DNA of 11,636 bases from Dehalococcoidia bacterium. Lineage in GTDB: Bacteria; Chloroflexota; Dehalococcoidia; Dehalococcoidales; G020351185. Made by a program: the position numbers and the translations under genes. The DNA is taken from the NCBI GenBank assembly GCA_030640385.1, contig DAOWJL010000050.1, forward strand, positions 1-11,636, read 5' to 3'. Under the pieces are notes generated by a model. That model had not been told where the DNA came from, did no database searches, and saw only the letters and a list, made by a program, of their open reading frames with translations. Positions 7,237 through 11,636 of this stretch are shown piece after piece; position 1 is the first letter of the stretch, and each line of letters opens with the position of its first letter.

Positions 7237-7923
7237 ATGGAAGAGCTGTGGCAGGCACTGGGTAAAGCAGTAGAACTTTTAGTAACCTTTGACGCCGAGG
7301 TTATGGAAGCCAGCGGCAGGTCGCTGGCAATTGCGGCCACCTCCTGCAGCATCACTGCCTTTATCTGCCTGCCACTGGGCAGCCTTATTCATTTTTCCCG
7401 CTTTCGCGGTAAAAGATTGCTTTTAAATATAATACAGACCTTCTACGGCATACCCACCGTAGCCATCGGCCTCATGGTTTTTGTCCTTTTTTCCAGTAGC
7501 GGGCCGCTGGGCGGACTGGATCTCATGTTCACACCAGCGGTTATGGTAATAGGCCAGGTAATTCTGGTGACGCCGTTAATGCTTGGACTTACCATTTCAG
7601 CACTCAACGGCGTGGACAAAGCCATAACAGAAACGGCCGTTTCACTCGGCGCCAGCCGGTTTCAGGCGGCCATTATTACCCTGAAACACGCCAGGTACGC
7701 AGTGTTGACGGCGGTAATAATGGGTTTCAGCCGGGCATTTGCTGAGGTAGGACTGGCGCTGATGGTCGGCGGCAATATAAAGGGCGCAACCAGAACCCTG
7801 ACCACCGCCATTTCACTTGAGACTTCAAAGGGGGATATAGAGCTGGCGCTGGCGCTGGGTATAGTATTGATACTCATAGCACTGATAATAAGCCTGACCC
7901 TCAATAGACTACAGCAGAGGTAA
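7237..7923 (+). CDS. tupB: Tungstate ABC transporter, permease TupB
   Basis: This 228-residue inner-membrane permease has about five to six hydrophobic segments: roughly 27-50, 60-86, 98-122, 150-176 and 198-222. The cytoplasmic EAA loop, which contacts the ATPase, is visible as ETAVSLGASRFQAAI (about 132-146). GIPTVAIGLMVF and FAEVGLALMVGGNIKG are characteristic TupB segments. It forms the translocation path between TupA and TupC. The ATG has only a weak upstream purine run (CGGGTTGA), so coupling with tupA is likely. The stop lies two bases before the tupC start. Length and motifs fit the family. Confidence 0.92.
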   Translation: MEELWQALGKAVELLVTFDAEVMEASGRSLAIAATSCSITAFICLPLGSLIHFSRFRGKRLLLNIIQTFYGIPTVAIGLMVFVLFSSSGPLGGLDLMFTPAVMVIGQVILVTPLMLGLTISALNGVDKAITETAVSLGASRFQAAIITLKHARYAVLTAVIMGFSRAFAEVGLALMVGGNIKGATRTLTTAISLETSKGDIELALALGIVLILIALIISLTLNRLQQR

Positions 7924-7925
7924 CA

Positions 7926-9002
7926 ATGGCTATAATAGAAACCTTGAGTCTAGGACAGAAATACGGGCGGCAGTATACCCTGAAGAATATAAACCTCAGG
8001 GTAGATGCGGGCGATGTATTCGCCCTGATAGGGCCTACCGGTGCCGGTAAAACCACCCTCCTCCGCCTCCTGAACCTGCTGGAAAAACCGTTTGAAGGCA
8101 GCATTATCTTTGATGGTATAAATACTACCGGTCCAAATAGTCATTATCTTGAAATACGCCGCCGCATGTCTTTTGTGCAGCAGAAGCCGGTGGTGTTTGA
8201 TATGAGTGTCTTTGGCAACGTTGCCTGCGGCTTGAAGTGGAGGCATGAACAAAGTGAAGCAATAAAGCAGAGAGTGGAAGGTGCCCTGAACCTGGTTGAC
8301 TTAATTGACTATGAAAACCGCAATGCCAGAACACTCTCCGGCGGCGAGGCGCAGCGGGTAGCCATCGCCCGGGCGCTGGTTACAGAACCAGAGGTGTTGC
8401 TGCTGGATGAACCCACCGCCAACCTTGACCCCAACTCTATAACCAAAATAGAGGAGGTGCTGGCGCACACTATCGCCGAACAAACAATAACGGTGGTTAT
8501 GGCTACCCATGACATGTCCCAGGGGCAGTACCTGGCAAATAAAATAGGCGTATTGATGAACGGCAAACTTTTACAGACAGGCAGCCCGGATGACATCTTC
8601 AGCTCGCCGATAAGCAGAGAGGTAGCCGAGTTCGTCGGTATCGAAAATATACTGGACGGAGAAATAGTAGATAAAGATGGTAACCTGGCAACTATAGACG
8701 TTAATGGTACCACCATTCAGGCAATTTCCGATTATGCCATCGGTGAAAGAGTTTATGTATTCATAAGACCTGAAGATATAATTCTCACCCTGGCTCAGGA
8801 TATAACCAGTGCCAGAAATACATTCCGCGGCAGGATAGTAAAAGCAACCCTGATAGGGCCACTCTTCCATATAAAAGCATACTGCGGTTTCCCCCTGCTG
8901 GCCGTTGTTACCAGGAGGTCGGCACAGGAGCTGGGATTAATTGCCGGCAGGGAAATCTACGCCAGCTTCAAGGCTACGGCGATTCACACCATCAAAAAGT
9001 AA
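7926..9002 (+). CDS. tupC: Tungstate ABC transporter, ATP-binding protein TupC with C-terminal TOBE-like domain
   Basis: This 358-residue ATPase powers tungstate import. Walker A is GPTGAGKTT (36-44), the Q-loop is FVQQKP (83-88), the signature is LSGGE (137-141), Walker B is VLLLDEP (157-163) and the switch histidine is H195. After the nucleotide-binding domain, residues about 296-355 (from FRGRIV to FKATAIHTI) form a TOBE/Mop-like barrel. In Mod/Wtp/Tup ATPases such a domain can bind oxyanion and inhibit transport. The start is preceded by AGAGG five bases upstream, with a two-base gap from tupB. This is the last gene of the operon. The following 109 bases contain only a weak hairpin with a short T run at 9009-9022 and no convincing terminator. 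Confidence 0.92.
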   Translation: MAIIETLSLGQKYGRQYTLKNINLRVDAGDVFALIGPTGAGKTTLLRLLNLLEKPFEGSIIFDGINTTGPNSHYLEIRRRMSFVQQKPVVFDMSVFGNVACGLKWRHEQSEAIKQRVEGALNLVDLIDYENRNARTLSGGEAQRVAIARALVTEPEVLLLDEPTANLDPNSITKIEEVLAHTIAEQTITVVMATHDMSQGQYLANKIGVLMNGKLLQTGSPDDIFSSPISREVAEFVGIENILDGEIVDKDGNLATIDVNGTTIQAISDYAIGERVYVFIRPEDIILTLAQDITSARNTFRGRIVKATLIGPLFHIKAYCGFPLLAVVTRRSAQELGLIAGREIYASFKATAIHTIKK

Positions 9003-9065
9003 CGGTTCAAGCCGAGCTTTTTAAATGTAAATCCCCCTGGTACTAAATATAATTACATCAGGGTC

Positions 9066-9092
9066 TTGACAAATACATAATCTTGAGATTAT
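9066..9092 (+). promoter_or_regulatory. Possible promoter with an internal inverted repeat for the small gene at 9112
   Basis: A perfect -35 box TTGACA (9066-9071) is followed after 15 bases by GATTAT (9087-9092), four of six matches to the -10 consensus. The space between them is filled by an inverted repeat, ATAATCT (9077-9083) and AGATTAT (9086-9092), separated by two bases. A repressor bound there would block the promoter. The sub-optimal spacing makes the promoter call tentative. Confidence 0.35.
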
Positions 9093-9111
9093 CATTCCAC
9101 ACAGATTGAGC

Positions 9112-9357
9112 ATGGATACTGCAATGGCCGCCAGATATAAAAAGGGGCAGAGAGTAACAATAATGCCGGCGAAAGGCCAACCCGCATCCCCGAGGGATGC
9201 GGATATAGAAGCATATATAGGACAGAGCGGGAAAATCGTTGATCACTACTGGATTCGCCCCGGTACGAAGGTATTCTATATTTACACTATACGAATCGGC
9301 GATAGCAAAAAGGAAATCGTTGTTCACGAAGACGAGATAGAAGCTCACATAGAGTAG
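9112..9357 (+). CDS. Small hypothetical protein, possible SH3/KOW-like fold
   Basis: This is an 81-residue soluble protein that I do not recognise by name. It has no signal peptide or membrane helix. Alternating hydrophobic strands (KGQRVTIMPA, SGKIVDHYWI, KVFYIYTIRI, KEIVVHEDEIEAHI) suggest a small beta-barrel of the SH3/KOW type, with an acidic C-terminal end. It is a separate transcription unit, 109 bases after tupC, with a candidate promoter-operator before it. The frame also allows TTG at 9106 or ATG at 9124; none has a good ribosome binding site, so the start is uncertain by a few codons. The open frame, the short distance to the promoter and ordinary codon use favour a real gene. Confidence 0.6.
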   Translation: MDTAMAARYKKGQRVTIMPAKGQPASPRDADIEAYIGQSGKIVDHYWIRPGTKVFYIYTIRIGDSKKEIVVHEDEIEAHIE

Positions 9358-9367
9358 TGCCAGATGT

Positions 9368-9414
9368 TCGGCTTTCCCGCGCAGCCTAAAATAACGAGGT
9401 TATAAAAAAGCCGA
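9368..9414. repeat. 8-bp inverted repeat in the intergenic region
   Basis: TCGGCTTT (9368-9375) and AAAGCCGA (9407-9414) are exact inverted copies 31 bases apart, just before the transposase remnant. No T run follows on the + strand, so it is not a clear terminator. It could be a trace of a mobile-element end. No function is assigned. Confidence 0.3.
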
Positions 9415-9432
9415 CCATAACCAGTATAATAA

Positions 9433-9603
9433 TTATCTTCAACGGGGAACCTAGAACACGCAGTAGCTTTACACTTTATGTATTACAACTTCGCCAGACC
9501 CCATAAGACACTAGCTAATCCGTATCCTAGAACACCAGCTATGGCAGCAGGCGTTAGCGGTCATATCTGGACAGTAGAAGAAATTGTAAAACTTACCGCT
9601 TGA
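9433..9603 (+). pseudogene. Transposase remnant, C-terminal fragment
   Basis: Frame 9433-9603 encodes 56 residues ending at TGA. They read like the C-terminus of a widespread DDE transposase family often labelled IS1-like: LEHAVALHFMYYNFARPHKT, then RTPAMAAGVSGHIW and TVEEIVKL. In intact relatives this block follows several hundred bases of catalytic domain. Here an in-frame TAA at 9430-9432 precedes it and no start codon, catalytic aspartates or matching upstream frame can be seen, so only the gene end survives. Four or so extra residues (ANPYPR) sit between HKTL and TPAMAAG compared with the usual short link. The stop codon is part of the -35 box of the next promoter. The exact IS family is uncertain. 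Confidence 0.65.
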
Positions 9604-9628
9604 CATTCTAGTTGGTATATTGTACAAT
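9600..9628 (+). promoter_or_regulatory. Promoter of the yefM-yoeB type toxin-antitoxin operon
   Basis: TTGACA (9600-9605, perfect) and TACAAT (9623-9628, five of six) are separated by the optimal 17 bases. Initiation is expected near 9635, about 32 bases before the antitoxin ATG. The -10 box lies inside a TGTACA palindrome, so the operator overlaps the promoter. Confidence 0.75.
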
Positions 9629-9644
9629 ACACCTGTACAATATA
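9616..9644 (+). promoter_or_regulatory. Paired TGTACA operator of the YefM-type antitoxin
   Basis: TATATTGTAC (9616-9625) and GTACAATATA (9635-9644) are exact inverted arms. Equivalently, the 9-mer TGTACAATA occurs twice, at 9621-9629 and 9634-9642, one and a quarter helical turns apart. The E. coli yefM-yoeB operator also uses two adjacent palindromes with TGTACA cores, bound first by YefM and then by YefM-YoeB. The site covers the -10 box and start site, as expected for autorepression. Confidence 0.75.
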
Positions 9645-9666
9645 TTGATATTATGAGGGGATAATC

Positions 9667-9951
9667 ATGATTACAGAAACGACATACAGTAATGCTAGGC
9701 AAACCTTTCGTGCCTTATGGGATCAGGTAATATCAACACGTGAACCTGTTTTTATTACTCGCAGAGGTGCGGAGAATGTTGCTCTGGTTTCGGCGGATGA
9801 ACTAAGTGGTGTAATGGAGACAATTCACCTGCTTCGTTCTCCAGAGAATACCAAAAGGTTATTAACAGCATTGAATCGTGCTTACGAAGATGGTGTTCAA
9901 CCATCATCATTAGAGGAACTCAAGCGAGAGTTAGGGGTTGGGCAAGAGTAA
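9667..9951 (+). CDS. yefM: Antitoxin of the Phd/YefM family
   Basis: This 94-residue protein neutralises the toxin encoded next to it and represses the operon. The N-terminal Phd/YefM fold is recognisable: ETTYSNARQTFRALWDQV, EPVFITRRGAENVALVSADE (the last part being the beta-hairpin region), then the helix METIHLLRSPENTKRLL. The C-terminal tail (about 60-94, acidic and likely disordered) would wrap the toxin. The ATG has a good ribosome binding site (GAGGGG, six-base spacing). The end overlaps the toxin start by 14 bases, so the two are translationally coupled. Family length (80-95) matches. Confidence 0.9.
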   Translation: MITETTYSNARQTFRALWDQVISTREPVFITRRGAENVALVSADELSGVMETIHLLRSPENTKRLLTALNRAYEDGVQPSSLEELKRELGVGQE

Positions 9952-10228
9952 GCACAAACAAAGAGCAAAGACGAGAAAGCCAGTATTTCAAATTGAGTTC
10001 AAAGAGGATTTGAAGTATTGGATTGATGTAAATTGGGCAATTGCGCATAGGGCGTTAAACATAGTGGATGAGATAATACACCGAGACCCCTTTACTGGCA
10101 CGGGTAAACCAGAGCCATTAAAGGGTATTCCAAATACATGGTCAAGACGGCTTACGCAAGAGCATCGCATTGTTTATCTAGTCCGTGATGACCGAATTGA
10201 CTTTCTTCAGGCACGCTATCACTATTAG
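9938..10228 (+). CDS. yoeB: mRNA interferase toxin of the YoeB/Txe family
   Basis: This 96-residue ribosome-dependent endoribonuclease of the RelE fold cleaves mRNA during translation. The YoeB signature is complete: DPFTGTGKPEPLKG (50-63) with Glu59, WSRR (68-71), EHRIVYLV (75-82) and the terminal RYHY with His95 and Tyr96. These correspond to the Glu, Arg, His and Tyr catalytic residues known in E. coli YoeB, so the toxin looks active. The start is unusual: TTG at 9938, inside the antitoxin gene, with GAGAG seven bases upstream; no ATG or GTG is available nearby in frame. This gives a basic extension of about 14 residues (GKSKHKQRAKTRK) before the conserved first strand, compared with the roughly 84-residue E. 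coli protein. Lower toxin yield from the TTG start would suit antitoxin excess. Confidence 0.9.
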   Translation: MGKSKHKQRAKTRKPVFQIEFKEDLKYWIDVNWAIAHRALNIVDEIIHRDPFTGTGKPEPLKGIPNTWSRRLTQEHRIVYLVRDDRIDFLQARYHY

Positions 10229-10271
10229 TTACCCACATTCAAAATGATACACTACCAAACTTCCAATTTTA

Positions 10272-10300
10272 TTGACAAAAACGGATTATTAGGCTATAGT
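10272..10300 (+). promoter_or_regulatory. Near-consensus promoter of the cytochrome b / cytochrome c operon
   Basis: TTGACA (10272-10277, perfect) and TATAGT (10295-10300, five of six) have 17-base spacing. Initiation is expected at about 10306-10307. It lies 44 bases after the toxin stop and starts a separate transcription unit with a leader of about 95 bases. Confidence 0.75.
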
Positions 10301-10306
10301 ATTTTA

Positions 10307-10321
10307 CCGCTGCTTCAGCGG
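10307..10321 (+). promoter_or_regulatory. GC hairpin at the predicted 5' end of the cytochrome transcript
   Basis: CCGCTG (10307-10312), loop CTT, CAGCGG (10316-10321) form a perfect 6-bp stem. It begins at or within a base of the predicted transcription start. A hairpin at the very 5' end commonly protects mRNA from 5'-dependent decay. A terminator for the toxin operon is less likely because no T run follows. Confidence 0.45.
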
Positions 10322-10400
10322 GTGCTACTCTTAAACTTCAAAAAACATAACACAACCAAATATTCAGCGATACAGCACTCTTAAAGGGGGGAGAGAAAGT

Positions 10401-11264
10401 ATGAAGTTAAAGGTTGTAATTATTCTAACTTTAGTCCTGGCGGCATTAGCAGTGGGGATAGTCTTTTCAAATACTACTGATGCCGTTTTCTTTGACTCCG
10501 TTCCGTGGATTACAATAGTGGCGGCAGGTCTCGGCTTTATCCTTGGCGTCGCTAGAGCCTTGCTCAAGGGTAAGGAGGAGATAAGCTATGGTGAAGTAAT
10601 CAGGCATGGCGGAGGCTCCTTCCTTGAGCATTGGGGAACTGCCCTCGGCATTTTTGCACTATTAGCTTCAGGTATCTTGCTGGGGTTTCTATTTTTCCCC
10701 GGCATCATGAAGAACCTAGATACAACCCCCTTCCCGCTGAACATACACTTTGTCGGCGTTGTGGTTGCCCTGCTTGGTGGTTTTTTCTTTGTGGGAGACT
10801 ACATTTTTTCTAGAAAATACGACCGGCTTATTCCGAATATTCCTGATATTTTCGGCGGGTTTATTGGTAAATATTTCCTTAGGCGTAAATGGTCTTCTGA
10901 AGATAAATACCTTTCATCTCAGAAAGTAGCATTCCTTGGTTTTGCCTTCATAGGCGCTGGTATTTTAATATCCGGCGCCGTTAAAGTAGCAGCCCATATC
11001 TGGCCGATAGATGCTGATTACTGGGCATTTTTCACCGTTTTGCACGATTTATTCTCGCTACTTTTCATCTTTTTACTTATTGTGCATGTTCTTCTGGTTT
11101 TAGGCTTAAGGGAATGGCCGGCTCTTTTTTCTTGGATTACCGGCAAAGTTACCGAAGAGCGTGCGGAGGAAGATTATCCCGTTTGGCATAAAGAGCTAAA
11201 AACAGGCAAACGTCGGGGCTATAAGTTGCTTGGATATAAGGGGGTTAGTAAAGTTGAAAAGTAA
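10401..11264 (+). CDS. FdnI-like di-heme cytochrome b membrane protein (formate dehydrogenase gamma / cytochrome b561 type)
   Basis: This 287-residue membrane protein has about six hydrophobic helices (5-24, 35-54, 78-98, 115-136, 176-198, 208-236). Histidines H77 (EHWGT), H116 (NIHFVG), H215 (VLHDLF) and H229 (IVHVLL) are spaced 39, 99 and 14 apart. The haem ligands of E. coli FdnI (H18, H57, H155, H169) are spaced 39, 98 and 14, so two b haems and a quinone site are expected. DKYLSSQK before the third core helix also resembles FdnI. The two N-terminal helices (1-60) and the charged C-terminal tail (about 240-287) are extra to the 217-residue FdnI. The ATG has a strong ribosome binding site (GGAG, seven-base spacing). 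It overlaps the following cytochrome c gene, suggesting that the two exchange electrons across the outer face. Its redox partner enzyme is not in the window. Confidence 0.8.
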   Translation: MKLKVVIILTLVLAALAVGIVFSNTTDAVFFDSVPWITIVAAGLGFILGVARALLKGKEEISYGEVIRHGGGSFLEHWGTALGIFALLASGILLGFLFFPGIMKNLDTTPFPLNIHFVGVVVALLGGFFFVGDYIFSRKYDRLIPNIPDIFGGFIGKYFLRRKWSSEDKYLSSQKVAFLGFAFIGAGILISGAVKVAAHIWPIDADYWAFFTVLHDLFSLLFIFLLIVHVLLVLGLREWPALFSWITGKVTEERAEEDYPVWHKELKTGKRRGYKLLGYKGVSKVEK

Positions 11265-11636
11265 AGCTGTACTATTGTTACTAACTTCGGGACTCTTGAT
11301 CCTGGTTATTGGACTAGCCGCTTGCGGCCGTACTTCAGTGCCGGGTGACCGGGTAAATACAATACCCCATGATGTGGACTGGGGATTCACTAACTGCCTT
11401 GTTTGCCATACTGGTGGTGATATAGCTTTACCCGCCATCTTTCACCCTACAAATCCTGCTAATGAAGACTGTCTGAATCTAGGATGTCACTTTGTAGAAG
11501 GCTCTACACCACCGGTTTCTACTACAACTACACCACCTATTACAACCACTACGACAACACCACCGGTTTCTACTACAACTACTACTGAACCATCTATTAC
11601 AACCACTACGACAACACCACCGGTTTCTACTACAAC
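11254..11636 (+). CDS. Lipoprotein c-type cytochrome with Thr/Pro-rich repeat tail (3' partial)
   Basis: The frame starts at TTG 11254, overlapping the cytochrome b stop by 11 bases, with AAGGGGG nine bases upstream. It stays open to the window end (127 codons seen). Residues 1-24 are a lipoprotein signal with lipobox LAAC (Cys24). The short mature head has a haem c site CLVCH (48-52) and a second CLNLGCH (73-79), a CX4CH form known from some multihaem cytochromes. H39 and H64 are possible distal ligands. From about residue 84 the chain is almost only Thr, Pro, Ser and Val (TPPVSTTTT, PPITTTTTTPPVSTTTTT), a likely extended, possibly glycosylated stalk or spacer leading to a domain outside the window. 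Context suggests it takes electrons from the adjacent cytochrome b. Whether more haem sites follow is unknown. Confidence 0.75.
   Translation, partial: MKSKAVLLLLTSGLLILVIGLAACGRTSVPGDRVNTIPHDVDWGFTNCLVCHTGGDIALPAIFHPTNPANEDCLNLGCHFVEGSTPPVSTTTTPPITTTTTTPPVSTTTTTEPSITTTTTTPPVSTT
11506..11636 (+). repeat. Tandem DNA repeat encoding the Thr/Pro-rich tail
   Basis: The 23-base unit ACACCACCGG-TTTCTACTACAAC starts at 11506, 11557 and 11614. A longer 43-base block (11537-11579) is repeated identically 57 bases later (11594-11636), a 19-codon period that keeps frame. The array continues past the window. Identity at DNA level, not only at protein level, points to recent expansion by slippage or recombination. 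Confidence 0.85.

Noticed and set aside
9009..9022. Intrinsic terminator after tupC
   Set aside because: The stem is only four base pairs (AAGC/GCTT) with a short T run, too weak to claim.
9358..9432. Upstream continuation of the transposase remnant in another frame
   Set aside because: I translated the three forward frames and saw no convincing match to the region that normally precedes the conserved C-terminal block.
11506..11636. CRISPR array
   Set aside because: The repeats are in frame within a Thr/Pro-rich coding sequence, and the intervening sequence is repetitive rather than unique.

Overview
The window is a compact, one-direction (all + strand) stretch from an anaerobic bacterium. 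It combines a membrane-anchored, outward-facing formate-dehydrogenase-type molybdopterin oxidoreductase, its assembly factor FdhE, and a complete tungstate ABC importer with its own regulator. This combination, the moderate GC content, the lipoproteins and the remnant mobile DNA would suit an uncultured anaerobic Chloroflexota (Dehalococcoidia-like) genome. That placement is inference only; no taxonomic marker gene is present.

Region 1 (1-4861) is an fdh operon. It holds the C-terminal 735 codons of the catalytic alpha subunit (cut by the window edge), the four-cluster ferredoxin beta subunit, an NrfD-type membrane subunit in place of the usual cytochrome b gamma subunit, and fdhE. The three structural genes overlap by one base at each junction. 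A perfect 14-bp inverted repeat lies about 35 bases inside fdhE and may attenuate it relative to the structural genes.

Region 2 (4862-9002) is a tungstate uptake operon: a GntR-type repressor fused to a periplasmic-binding-protein-like ligand domain, then tupA, tupB and tupC. The promoter carries a 29-bp perfect palindrome that I read as the regulator's operator. The 77-base gap before tupA can fold into a compact nested hairpin. The likely logic is that tungstate imported by TupABC supplies the cofactor metal of the upstream formate dehydrogenase, with the fusion protein sensing oxyanion or cofactor status.

Region 3 (9003-10228) is small accessory DNA. It contains an 81-residue hypothetical protein with a possible operator-promoter, the eroded 3' end of a transposase gene, and a YefM-YoeB type toxin-antitoxin pair. 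The pair's promoter overlaps two TGTACA sites, the core motif of the classical yefM-yoeB operator. The -35 box of this promoter shares bases with the transposase remnant's stop codon.

Region 4 (10229-11636) begins with a near-consensus promoter and a hairpin at the predicted transcript 5' end. It then encodes a FdnI-like di-heme cytochrome b whose four histidines keep almost exactly the spacing of the E. coli FdnI haem ligands. This overlaps a lipoprotein cytochrome c with a CXXCH and a CX4CH site followed by a Thr/Pro repeat tail that runs off the window. These two genes look like a quinone-to-outside electron-transfer module, separate from the NrfD-type subunit of the fdh operon.
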